64,000 nt of DNA. Source: Opeltia flavorubescens. Its lineage: Eukaryota; Ascomycota; Lecanoromycetes; Teloschistales; Teloschistaceae. Location of the stretch: NCBI GenBank assembly GCA_000442125.1, contig KE546975.1, positions 496,001-560,000 on the forward strand, read 5' to 3'. Position numbers and translations under genes: made by a program. Under the pieces are notes generated by a model, which was not told the DNA's origin, did not search any database, and saw only the letters and a list, made by a program, of their open reading frames with translations. Shown here in pieces: positions 32,921 to 46,820 of this stretch. Position 1 is the first letter of the stretch; each line of letters begins with the position of its first letter.

Positions 32921-35900
32921 TATAAGGCCGGAGGCCTAGCGGGTATAAAATTCGTAGGAAATAAAACTATATTTAATACAGATAGCGTCTATATTTAATA
33001 AAAACCCTATAGATTTTAAATTACAAATTTTTTAATAATTAGTTCTATTATTATTTAGATAAATATTTTTTATATTTTATTATATAATTCCGTTAACCTA
33101 AAATTTATAAACTATTTATCTAGCGACTTTATAATTCTAATTATTCTTTAATTATAAAAAATTATTTAATAAAATAGTAAAAAGAATTTAAAAAAAAAAT
33201 CTCGCGTATAAATTTTAAAATAGCTAAAAGTTTTATAAAAAAATTAAATTATAAAATTTAATAATAGCGAATAAAATTTATTTAATAATTTAAAGTAAAA
33301 TAATAAAAATAAATTAATAAATAAATTTTCGTTTAATAAAAAAAATATTAAAATAATAAATAATTAAATAAATAGAACCTTTAATAAATTAACTTTAATA
33401 AAAAAAAAACTAGAGTATAAATATTATAAATTTAGTTTTATATTTTAGAACTAGAATTAAAAAATAAATTATTAAAAATTTATTTATAAATCGCTGAATT
33501 AAAAACTAGCGCGGGCTATTAAAAATAGTATAATAATAATTATTACTAATTTTCTTTAAATATTAAAAAAAAAGCTAATAGGCTAAAAAAATCTAGCGAA
33601 TAGCTATATATTAAATGTAAGGATTTAATTTAATAGCTTATTAATTATATAAAATATATTAATATTTTATAAAAAGATTTTTTTATTAAAAAGGAAAAAA
33701 TTTACTAAATAGTTTTTATATTTAATAATAAATTTAATATTAAATAACGCGATTATATTAAATTATTAAGTATTAAAAATAAATTATTTATTTAAAATAA
33801 TTTTATTAAATATTATAAAAATATATTTAATAATTTAACGATTTAAAATATATAAATAAAAATTTAATTAGAATTTATAAAATCGCTAGAATTATAATTA
33901 GTATCTATATTTAAGTAATATTTATAATAATAATATAATAGTTTAAATTATTTAATAAATAAATTTATAAAAAATTTCTATTTATAAATCAAAATAAATA
34001 AACAAATTAATAATAAAATATTATAAAATTTTAAAAAATTAAAAATCTATTAAACCCTTTTAATATAATATATTATATTAAAATAATATTTATAAAAATT
34101 AAAAACTATAATTATATTAGAATATAAAATATTTAATAAAAATACCTAATTTTTTAAATAAAATAGTTAAAGGAGAAATTTATAAAAAAAAGGAAAAAAT
34201 TTAAACTATAGTAAAAATAATAATTAAAATTTAATTAAATATTTAAAAAAATATAAAAAAATAGTATTTAATATAAAATATTAGATTTATAAAGTTAAAA
34301 AATATAAAATAAATAATTTTATATACTTTAAATTTATAAAAAAATAGAAAAAATATAATAAAAAAGAAATATAAAAAGAAAATAAATTTTAATATATATT
34401 ATTATTATATTAAAATTATTTATAATTAAACGATAAATATTTATTATAATAGTTTTTTTATATATTAATATTTTTATAAAATTTTAAATAGTTTATTACT
34501 GAATTAATTCTAGTATAAAAAAAAATTTATTCTATAAATATTTATTAAAAAAAATTTTTTATTTAAAAATCGAATAATTTTAAAATAAATTAAAGCGGTA
34601 GATAACCGTTAAATTTTATTTTATAATTTCTATTTATTAGATACAAATTTAATAAAAAACTATAGAATAAAAAAATATTAAAAGAATAATTATTATATAA
34701 TAAATATATATAAATATAATATAATTTTAGGCTATTTTTAACTAGTAAAAATAGATTTTAATATTTATTAATAAAACTAGAGATAAATTTATAAAAGTAC
34801 TTTTATTATTTATAAAGCGGTATTAAATTAGGTTAGTATTTATATTATAAAAAAATTTATTAAATTAATAATATTAGTAGTAAATAAAAAAAGTAGTATA
34901 TAAATTATATATTTTTATTAATTAATATTTAATTTAAAAATAAAAGTAGCTATTTTAAAAATAATAAAATATAATATAATATAAATTAAAGATTTTAAAA
35001 TTCTATTAATCTTATAAAATTTAATAAAGTTTTTTTTAAAAAAATTTATTAATAATTTAAATATATATAATTAGATAGAATATTCTATAAATTTAAAGTT
35101 AAATAAATAGCTAAAAATAGATTTAATTTATAATATATTATTGGATAAATTAGTAATAATTTAAAATTATTTTATTAATATATAAATTAAAAATTAAATA
35201 AAGCTTTTAAATAATTTAGCGAAAATATTAATATTATTTATTAAAAAGGTAAATAATAGTTTATAATTATATATAAATTATAAAAATTTTAATAAAATTA
35301 CTATTAAAAATAAATATTTTTTACTTTTATTATTAAAAGTTTTAAATAGGTTTATATATATAAAGCGATTTATTAAAATTAATATTTATAATATTTATTA
35401 TTATATTCGAATTAGATAGGAAAATAAATAAAAAATTATATTTTAAATTCGTAATAAATAATTTAAATACTAGATTATAATATTTAATTTTATAAATATT
35501 TTTATTATATTTTAATTATATATTAATAAAGCGTTATAATTTTATTTAAATATATTTTATATAATTTATTTAAATATTATATTTATTTATTTTAAAAATA
35601 AATAAAAATATTAAAAATATATTTATATAATTATTAAAATTTTATTAAAATATTATTTATATATAAAACTATTAAATTTTATTTTTAATTATATTAAAAT
35701 TATATTTTTAAATTTTATAATAAATTAGTAAAAAATTTATATAAAGTTTTTAAAAATTAAAATTATAAATAAATAACTAGTATTAAAAAATATAAAAGAT
35801 ATTTTAGTATTTTTAGAATTTATAGAATTTTATAAACGATTTATAAAAGATTTTTTATAAATAATTATTTTTTTAATTAATCTAATATAAAGTATAAAAA

Positions 35901-38900
35901 AAAAATAGACTAGATTTAAGTTTATTTAATTTAAAAAAGTATAAAAAATTTTTAAAAAATTATAAAAATTTTTTATTTTAATTTCTATTTTATAATATTA
36001 TAATATAAATATTAAAATTTATATAAAATTAGATATATTAAAATATAGAATAGGGGGGATTTTTAATTAAAAACTAGAAAAAAGTTTATACTAATATTTA
36101 ATAGTATTTTTTAACTATAAATTAAAAAATATAAAATTCTATTAAAATATATATAATAAAAAGTTTTATATTATAATATTAAGTTTTAAAAATTAGCGGT
36201 ATTATTTATAAAAAGTTTTAAAAGTAATTTATATAATTATAGATTATAATAATTTTAAATATTTTATAATTATAAAAAAGCTTACTATAAAGTAAATATA
36301 ATAGATATAAAAACTAGTTATATTTAATTTTTATATAAAATATTAAAAGAATTTATTAAATTTAATTAATATATTATTTAAAAGGCCTACTATTATAAAA
36401 TTTAATAATAATAAAAATAATAATTATAATTTTCTATTTATTTTATAAAAGAAATTTTATAATAAAAAGTACTAGTTTAAATTATAGAAAAAAAATAAAA
36501 TACCTATAATAATTAATTTTATAGTAATTTTAGCGGTATAATTTAATAGTATAACTATTATAAATACCCTCGCTATTTATAAAAATAAAAAAAAATTTAA
36601 AAAAGTTTATAAATTTTTAAATTTTATAAACTTCCGGTTTTTAATTTAATAATCTATTAAATTAAAATTTTTTTTTAAATATATAATTATATATAATAGA
36701 ATAATTTTTTAAATTTTAATAAAAAAATACTTTTATTATAAAAAAAAATAATATTAAAGATTTATTATTAATTAAAAAGAATTTTTAAAATAAAAAATTA
36801 AAAAAAATAAATTATTATAAAAAAGTTTAGTAATTTATATATTTAATAATTTAGTTATAAAAGAAAAAATTTTTTATATAAATTATAATAATTTTAAAGT
36901 AGATTATTTTATATAAAAAAAATAAAAAATTCGATTTATAAAAAATATTATTAGTTAAATATAATTAAAAAAATAGAAAATTATTAAAAAATATAAATCT
37001 ATTATTATAGGCTTTATAAATAATTAGAATTAATTCTATTAAAAGGTATAAAACTATTTTATATAATAATAATAGATTTTATTACTAATTTACTATTTAT
37101 AACCGATTTTTTTATAAAAAAAACTTATAATTTAATTTTTATATTAGTAAATAATTTATTTAAATATATAATTTATATTCCTATTATTAAATATATTAAT
37201 ATAAAAATATTTATAAAGCTATTATAATATAAATTTATAAAATATTATAAAATTATATAGAAAATTATTAATATTAAAGAATTGCTTTTTATAAATAAAT
37301 TTTAAAATACTTTTTATTATTATTTAAATATTAATAAAGAAATTTAATATTATATTTTATCTTTAAATTAATAGTTAAATAAAATATTAAAATTGTATTT
37401 TAAAACATTATCTATAAATTTATAATATTTATAAATAAAATAATTTATTAAAATTATTATTTTTATTAAAATTTATTTATAATAATAATATATATATAAA
37501 TACTAATAAATTGTAAAATAAATTATTTAAAAAATATATTATTATTTTAGAAATTAAATTTAAAAATATAGCTTTTGAAAAAAAAAGCGCTTTTAATATT
37601 TAAAAAAGTAAATTAATTAAAGAATTTAAAGTAATATTTAATTAAATTTTAGAAAAAAAATTTTAAATAATAAATAAAATATTATAATATTTATTATAAA
37701 GTTATAAACTTTTAAAAAAATAATAAAATATTATTATAAAATATTAATATCTATATTTTAAAATTTAAAAAAAAGTTAGATTATAAATAATTAGAACCTT
37801 TTAAAGTTTTAAAAAAAATTAATAAATAAATTTATTTTTTAAAATTATTTAAATAATATAAAAAGATTTATTTTCTATTTTATATTAATTAAATCGAATT
37901 ATAATATTTTTATAATAAAAATTCTAAATTTTAATCTATTTTAATAAAAAGTAAAATAAAATAAAAAATAAAATAGATATTTAATAAATATATAATTAAA
38001 ATTAAACTTTAATATTTAATTTATTAGATTAATATTATATTTTTTAAAAATTTATAATAACTAGTTAATAATTTAAATAATATAAAGGAATTTATTTAAA
38101 ATTTTAAATAAATAAAATTAGAAATAAATATATTAAAAAAAATAAAAGCTAGAATAAAAAATATATTTCAAAGTAAAAAAAAAAAGGATAGATTATATAA
38201 AATCTAATAATTATTTAAAAAATTATTATTAGAAATTTATATATAAATTAAAAAATTTATATTATTATACTAATTTAAATTATTTATTATTTCTATAAAC
38301 TAATTTATAATATATTTATATTTTTAAATAAAACTATTAACTATTATATTTAAAAATAGATTATTAATAAAAATTTTAGATAAATAATTAAAAAAAAAAT
38401 TACAAATATATATTTTTTTAATAATTTACTAAATATTATTTATTATATTTTATAATAAAATAAAAACTTCTATTATTATAAAAGTAAAGGGTTTAATTAT
38501 ATTTACTACTATAAAAATAATAGTATTAATAAATCTATATTTTATAAAAAACTTTATTTTAAATTTCTAGAAATATTATTATTAAAAAATAAAAATAACT
38601 TTAAAGTTTATTTTTAAATAAAAATACTAATAAAAATTTTTAAAAATATATTATTTTTTTAAAAAATAAATATTCTATTTATATTAATAGTTAATAGAAG
38701 AATAATAATTATATTTAATAATTTTTTTTATAAATATATATTAAATTAAACTTTTATTGATTAAAAAAAATTATATCAATAATTAATTTAAAAAAATTTA
38801 AAAATTTTAATAATTATTTAAAAATATTTTTAAAATTATAAATTATAGAATTATAATTTAAATATTTAAAAAATCTATTTTCTATATATTTTTAAACTAT

Positions 38901-40195
38901 AGCTTTTTTTTTAGTTTTTTTTAAATAAAAAAACTATAATAAAAGTTATATAAAAAATTAAAAAAAATTAAAATTAAATTTATTTATTTATTAGATTAAC
39001 TAGAATTTATAAAATTAAATGAAAATTTTAAAAAAATAAAGGGAATTTATAATTTTAGCGCTATAATTTAATAAATTAACTATAAAAATAGCTAAAACTT
39101 ATATTTATATAATAGATTATAACTTTAAATATAAAATAAAAAAAAACTATAAAAAATTCGCAGCTTAATAAAAAATAAAAATCCAAAAAAAAATATAATT
39201 ATTTAAATATTTTAAAAAATATTTGTTTATAAAATATTATAAAAATAAAAAAAAGCTCGATAAATAATAATTAAATAGAAAAGTAAATATTTACTTTTTT
39301 ATTATATTTATAACTTTTTAAAAAATATAATTTTAAAAAGGATTTTAGCCTATTTTATACCTATTACTATATATTTTCTAGAAATAAATTAAAGCCGAAA
39401 ATTAAACTTTAAATAACTTTTTATAGTAAAAACTAGTTTAATATTATTAAAATAAATTTAAAATATTTTATTATTATATAATAAATAAAATAATATTTTA
39501 AAAAAAAAATTATATAATAAAAATATTAGTTATTTATAAATTTAATATTTAAAAATAATCTATTATAATTAAAAATTAAAATTTATAAATTTTACGCTTT
39601 AAAAAAGTTTTAAAAAAATTTTATACTATTTTAAATTATTTTATAATAAATAAAAAAATAAAAATTTTAGTATATTTATTTATAAATTTAATTTTTAAAA
39701 TTTTATAAAATAATATTAAATAAATATTATAAATAAAAAATATATAATTTTTAAATATTTAAATAAAATAAAATAAATAATTTAATTTATTTAAATTAAT
39801 TTAATAAATTAAAAAAACGATTATATTTATAATAAAATCTATATATTTATAGTTCATAAAATTAATATTTATAAATTCTAATATAGCCGTATACCGGCTA
39901 GTAGAAAATAGGAGTATATTATATAAATTTATTATTTATTAATAGAATTTAAAGGATTAAATTTAATTAAAAAAAATATAATTATAAAATCGAAGGTCTG
40001 GTAGATATAATATTTCTAGGAAATAGGGCTATATTTAATATAAATAGCGCCTATATTTAATAAAAATTCTATAAGTTCTAGATTACTAATTTTTTAATAA
40101 TTAATTCTATTATTATTTAAATAGGCGTCTTCTATACTCTACTACGCAGCTCCGTTAACTCGAGGTTCGCAGATTGCTTATCTAGCGACCTTATA
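32921..40195 (+). mobile_element. Ty3/Gypsy LTR retrotransposon (Gypsy-1), degenerate full-length-like copy
   Basis: LTRs at 32,921-33,133 and 39,984-40,195 are about 213 bp each and share their motif-rich start (GGCCGGAGGCC-like) and end (AGCGACCTTATA-like). Between them lie gag (to about 34,600), protease/reverse transcriptase (about 34,700-36,000), RNase H (to about 36,500), integrase (about 36,750-37,700) and a short C-terminal part. About 2 kb (37,950-39,983) cannot be assigned. The order reverse transcriptase before integrase defines Gypsy. It is broken throughout by very many changes. Confidence 0.85.
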
Positions 40196-40778
40196 GTTAT
40201 AAAGTAAAAATAAATTAAAAAAATAATTATTATATAATAAATATATATTAAGATAATATAATTTTAGGCTATTTTTAAATAATAATAATAGATTTTAATA
40301 TTCGTTAATAAAACGAGAAATAGATTTATAAAAATATTTCTATTATTTATAAAAAAATATTAAAATAAATTAGTATTTATATTATAAAGAAATTTATAAA
40401 ATTAGCGATATTAGTAATAAATAAAAAAAAATTTATAAATTATATATTTTTATTAATTAATATTTAATCTAAAAATAAAAATAGCTATTTTAAAAATAAT
40501 AAAATACGGAATAATATAAACCAAAAATTTTAAAATTCCGCCGGCTTTATAAAATTTAATAGAGTTTTTTTTAAAATAATTTATTAAAAATCTAAATATA
40601 TATAATTAAATAGAATATTTTATAAGTTTAAAATTAAAAAAATAATTCAAAATAGGTTTAATATATAATATATTACTAGATAAATTAGTAATAAATCGAG
40701 GTGATTTTATTAGTATATAAATTAAAGACTGGATAAAATTTTTAAATAGTTTTATTAAAATACTAGTATTATTTATTA
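40196..40778 (+). mobile_element. Gypsy-1 pol fragment
   Basis: Follows the 39,984 LTR without a gag region and is colinear with about 34,680-35,240 of the Gypsy-1 copy. It ends where an inverted Gypsy-2 copy begins. It is a broken remnant. Confidence 0.7.
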
Positions 40779-43700
40779 TTGTATAATAGATATAAAGTAA
40801 TACTATTATATTAAAGGTAAAAAATTATCTATTTATAGATTCTATAACTAAATAAATATAGGCGTTAAAAGGCGCTAAATTTAACTAGCTAAACTTGTTT
40901 AAAAGGTTTTCTTCGAGTTATAATAGTTATTTAGCTCTATTTATTCTATTAACCTTTTATTTATACGGTATAATTATAATAAATTCCGGTAATAAATAAA
41001 ACTATTAGCTTTTAATAATAGGCTTTTTTTATTAATAAATAGTTTTTTAATTTATTTCTACTATTTAAAACTAATATTAATATTATTAATAGCTTTACTA
41101 TAATTTAAAATCGATTTTTAGTTAAAATAATATTTAAATTCTTTTACTAGTATATTAATATTATATAAATAATATTTAAATATTTATTAATTATTTTTAA
41201 ATCTACAACTAATCTAAAAAATCAAATATTAAATAAACTAGCTTCTATTTTTATAAATATACCGTTTATAAAAAATTCGTTTAATTTTAAATTTTTTATT
41301 ATTATTAATAATAACTAGAGGTATAGATATACAGTAGCTCTAATAAGATTTATTATTAAAATTAGTAATAGATTTTAAATATACTATAAATATTATATTA
41401 TAAATTTTTATAATAAATACTAGCTTTAAATAATAGGTTAATAGTTTAATATATTTAATTATTTTAAAAAAGCCTACTAACTATTACTTGATTTTTTTAA
41501 AAGTAAACCCTAGTATATTATAATATTAATATAAATATATTTTTATAAATTTACTAACTTTAAAATAGATTAGTTAATAATATATATTATAATATATTTT
41601 TATTTTTATAATAATAAAAATAATAGTATTTTAAATATTAATATATATAAATTAATTTTTTCTTATAGTTATTAATACGATAATTTTTTATTTTATAAAT
41701 ATATTTATAGGTTTAATAATTTTTAAAATATATAAATTATAGCGATAAATTTTTTATATTTAATTAAAAAAGTTGCTAATTCTTTAATAAATACTTTAAT
41801 AAAAGTTTTAAAACCCAGTATTTCTTTTAACTAAATAGTTTATTTAGAATCTAGTAGATTTAAAAAATCTAGTATTTTATAAACTTTAAATTTAAAAAAT
41901 ATTTAATTAGGTATTTTAAATATAAAGCTATATTTAGTAGAATTATTAACGGCCGTTAATATTTACGAGAAAATAGTAAAATACAGCTAAAAATCGTTTA
42001 ATATAATTATATAATAATATATAATAATTTTAGCGGTTTAATTAAATCGTTTTAATATATTATCGATTTATAGATATTAGATAATAGAATATTATAAATT
42101 TATTTTTAGTATTTTAAATATTTAATATTATAGTTATTTAATAAACTTTTAATTATAATTTAAAATTATTATTTATAATACGCTTTAATTTAGTTTTATT
42201 ATTTTATTTAATAGTTATTTAACCTATTATTTACTATTTTAAATAGTTTTTTTAGATATATAAATAGCTACTTTAATAAATTTATCTATAACTAATATAT
42301 AATAATTATACCTTTTATACAATTTTAATAGGACGAGAATAAAATTAATAGTAAATATATAAAACGGTTTTATTAAATTAAATACTAATTATAAAATTTT
42401 AAATAAACGGTAATAAAATATCTAGTTAATTTAATATTATAGATAGTAGCGGATAAGTTTATATAATTTTAAAAATATATTATATATATAAAAGCTCTCT
42501 TTAAATATTTATATATATATATATAACTAAAGTAGCCTATTTTATTATATACTAATTAGGATATTTTTTTTTATATTTTTAGGTATTATAAAATATAAAT
42601 ATTATTTATTATTATTAAAATATAATAACTTATTAATAATATAATATATTAATTTAACGGTATTATTATTTTATTTTATATTAATTTTAACGGATTTTTT
42701 AAATTTAGCCTAACGGCCTTTTTTAGCGTATTTATTAATTATTTATTAGCGGTATTTAATTAATATTTTTACTAGATTTACTAAAAAATATTATATTTTA
42801 AAGATATTTATATTTAGCGATTTATCTATTTTTAAATAATATTTATAGCTTATAAAATTTAATAATTAATTTAAAATAATTTTTATAATTTTAAACTTAT
42901 AATAAATATCGAGCTTAAAATATTAAAAATATTTAAAAATTTATATTAAATAAAAATTAAACTTTTTAATAAATATTATATTTAGACTAGTTTAATAGAA
43001 AATATTAACTATAATATAACAGTTTATATATATAATAGTAATATATTTAACTATTTTAATTATATAATAAATCTTTTTTATTATTTAAATAATACCTATA
43101 ACTTTTAATTTTATAAACTAATAGTATATTTTAGTATTTAATAGAAGACGGTTAAAAAATAGAATTAATTATTTAGATTTCTATTTAAACTTTTTGTTTA
43201 TTTTATATATAATTTTATATAAATTATAATAAATAAAAATTATAAATTTAAAATTTTTATTAATGTTTAGATTTATATATAGTATTAAATATTTATTAAA
43301 ATAAACTAGAATTAATAGTAATAAAAACAATTTTTATAAATAATAAAATATATTAAACTTTTTAGATATAAATATTATTAGTAGATTTTAAATAGTAGTT
43401 TTTTTATAAATATTATTTTTAATACTAATATTATAGTTTATATATATTTTATATTTTTAAAATAATTTAAAAATCGTTATATAGTTATTAATATACTATT
43501 TAAAACAATTTATTAAAACTAGGTATTTTTTTAATTACTAGAGTATATATAAAAATAAAAGTTTTAAATTTACTTTTAACTTATTTTTTATTATAATAAA
43601 CCTGAAAATATTAACTTTTTAATCTAATAAATATATAAAAATATAGCCGATAAACGATTTTATATATAATAAGTATAAATTTATAATATTAAATATATTA

Positions 43701-45960
43701 AAAATCTAATTAAAATATTTTATATATATTTTAATTAAAAAAAAAATTATAATATTATTAATATAAATTTTATAAAGTAGTAAAATAGGCGAAAAATTCT
43801 ATTTATTGCTTATTATATATATATTAATAAATTATAATAATTTATTATTATTATTTTAAATGTTTTTTAATTTTAATATAAAAATATTATTAAACGATAA
43901 TATTATTATTAATTAATTTACTATTAATAAAAAAAGCTTATAAAATCTATTATAAAAAGAATTTAAATATTATAAATTTATATTAAAATTTCTATTTATA
44001 GTAGAATTAAATACAGATTTAATATTATAATTTTACTAGCACTGGGCCACCGTTCCAGTGGGATTTTGCTGCTGGCAGCTGGCAGCTGGTNGNNCTGGCN
44101 GCCAGCTTGGCGCCAAGAATCTGCTTCCACGGTCGCAAATTTGGAGAGCAAGACTTTCCTAGGGTAATTACGCAGCCAGTTTTTGTCCGATTCTCTTAAA
44201 AAGTAGACNNTTNGAAAGCGCTCGTCAAGCGCTTCAAAATGAGCTACTTTGCACGTTACTGTGCAAGAAACTNACGAAGCTATTTAACTNCAAAAAACCA
44301 GCTCTTTTGGTGGTTGACAGGGGTAAAATTAGCCTAACCGGAATAGGGTCTGCAAACGTTCGATACCAACCGATAAGGTTTATACTTATTTCGGGTCGGG
44401 AAGCCGATAAATAACGTTTTCCAATATATAATAGATTAAATATTTAAATACTAATAATAATATAACTTTTAAAATTTTAATTAATATTTTTTCAAACTAT
44501 AAAATAAGATAATAAAAATAAAATAGCTATAATAATTTATTTTATCTAATTTTATTTATAAAACTTATTAAAGGTTTTATTAATTATTTTTTTTTATTAA
44601 TATTAACGGGGTATATATAGGTTTACTCGGGTTTATAAATTTATTTTTAATAATTTATTAATAAAATATTTATATATTTTAATTTTAATATATTAATTAT
44701 TTTATTAGTATATTATAATTAATATAAATAGCGTTTAATTGAAATAACTAGAGCTATTTATTTAATTAATATTCTAAATATTATTATTTTTATAGAATAT
44801 ACTATTTTTATTTAATAATTAGAATCAGTAGAAGGTATAATAATAATATTTAATAATAATAGCTATTAGAATAGCTATTATAGAGTATTTAAAGTTTTTT
44901 AAAAATTATTTAAACTTTTACTTTAATATTTTAATAGCTAATTTATAATTTTTAAAACTAATTTAAAAGTATTTTTCAGTTTTATATTTTTATATAATAT
45001 CTAATAAAATTTTTATAGATAATTAAATAAAAATTAATTAATTATTTTAAATATATTTTAATTTATATATATAATTTATTATATAAATATAATTTATAAA
45101 AATATTTAATATTTTTAATTTGTATATAAAATTATAATTTTATAGAAAATTTAATAGATTTTAATATAGATTAATAATTTTAATAGTTTTACTAGTATTT
45201 AGCGGTATTATAATACGCTAAATATTATAAATTATAACGCTTGTTTTAATACCTTTAATACTAGAAGCGATTAGTATTACTATATTATTCTAAAAGTCAA
45301 TTATTATTATATTTATAAATAGTTATATATTAATACTTTTAAATTTTATTATATTAATATTAATAAGTATATTAGTATTTAAATCGTTTATTAAATAAAA
45401 CTCGCGTGTAATAATAATAAATTTTATAATTTTTTTATTAAATATAAAGATTTTAATAATTATAAATTTATTAATATTATATTATTTTTTATTAATAGCT
45501 ATAATAATTATAAAAGCTAATATTTTTTAAATTATAGCGTACGGTAGCTATTTTAATAAAAATTTTCGGTTAATTAAATTTAATATATAGTTTATTTTTT
45601 AATAAAAGCTATAATTTTTTATATTAAATTATAAACGAATCTTTATAATTATATAATACTATTTTTAAAAAATAAAATTTATTATTAGTGTATCTTTTAT
45701 AATTAAATAAATTAATTAGAATATTTATAGTAATAGCTATTTAATAATTTTTAATTTAATAATTTCTAATATATTTTTAAATAATTTAACTGGTTTTAAA
45801 TAAGTTTACGCTAATACTACTAGAATATTCGGCTTAATAGATAATTTAACTATAATAGTTATAATTAAAAGTAGTTTTTTATTATAGCTAGCGCGTAAAT
45901 AATAATATAAAATATTATTTAATTTAAAAATCTTATTATATTTATTATATTAGCGTATTT
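40779..45960 (-). mobile_element. Gypsy-2 LTR retrotransposon, inverted degenerate copy
   Basis: Sequence from 40,779 to about 45,960 matches, in reverse orientation, the Gypsy-2 copy at 51,208-54,947 plus 61,989-64,000. An LTR of about 205 bp is at 40,779-40,985. By colinearity the integrase part lies at about 41,400-42,900 and the reverse transcriptase/RNase H part at about 42,900-44,700. It is interrupted at about 44,037-44,420 by a base-composition island. It is broken throughout. The 5' LTR is not recognised. Confidence 0.75.
44037..44420. other. Normal-composition island with undetermined bases inside the inverted Gypsy-2 copy
   Basis: About 380 bp with ordinary GC interrupts a RIP-mutated element at a point where the other Gypsy-2 copy is continuous. 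It has nine undetermined bases (44,091-44,290). It contains CCAGCTTGGCGCCAAG (44,102-44,117), an exact reverse match to 18,589-18,604 of the miniature element, and a small TTGCAC/GTGCAA hairpin at 44,249-44,266. There are no clear terminal inverted repeats and no coding frame. It could be a late insertion or an assembly join. Confidence 0.6.
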
Positions 45961-46820
45961 TTATTAGTTTAGATTTCAATACGTCGGTAAAACGGAAATA
46001 ATATTTTTAGCGCCAATTTCTACCTAGGGCCAAAAGACTCAAAATCTATAAATTCTACCCTATAATACTCGGGGCTAAATTAATTTAGCCCGAGATTTAC
46101 CTCGAGCTAATATAACTTTTTATAATATAATTTTCGTATAATTAATACCTTACTTCTAATATTTTATATTATTACTATTATCGATAATTTTTAACTGATA
46201 AACTAGTTTTCTTTTATAGTATTTAATATAAATAATAATTTTTATTAATTTAATATTTTATTTATTTTTAATACTTTAAAAATTTAAAGGGTTATTTATA
46301 TTAAAAGATTTAAAATAAATACTATAAATATTATATACTCGGTTTATTTTTTCTATATATTTAATCTAATTAATATTATTAACTAGAGTACTAGTAATAA
46401 AATTACCTATTTATAATATCTAATTATTAGTTCTACTATTATTAAATATAACTATTATAGCATTAAAAAGTCCCTATCTATAAATTTAAATAGCTAGAAT
46501 TCTATAAATAATATATATATTAATTTATATAAATTATATACTAGTTAATTATTCTAAAAAACTATATATTAATTTTTATATTAATTCTAATCTTTTTTTA
46601 AAAATCCTTTAATATACTTTTTATATTTAAATGATCGATTATATATTTTATTATATTTAAATAGATAAAAAATAAAACGTTTTTTAATAATACCGTTTTT
46701 AATAATATACTATAATATTTAAACAATATTTAGGCTAATAATTTTATAAAACTTATTATATTTCGCGTTAAAAAAGAATTTATATTTAAAGTAGAATAAA
46801 ATAAAAATATATATATTATC
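45961..46820. other. Unassigned AT-rich segment with long palindrome
   Basis: Homology to Gypsy-2 fades near 45,960. The following 860 bp match nothing else I could align. It includes a slightly GC-richer patch (46,010-46,110) with a near-perfect 27-bp palindrome at 46,068-46,094 centred on CTAAATTAATTTAG. Confidence 0.5.
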
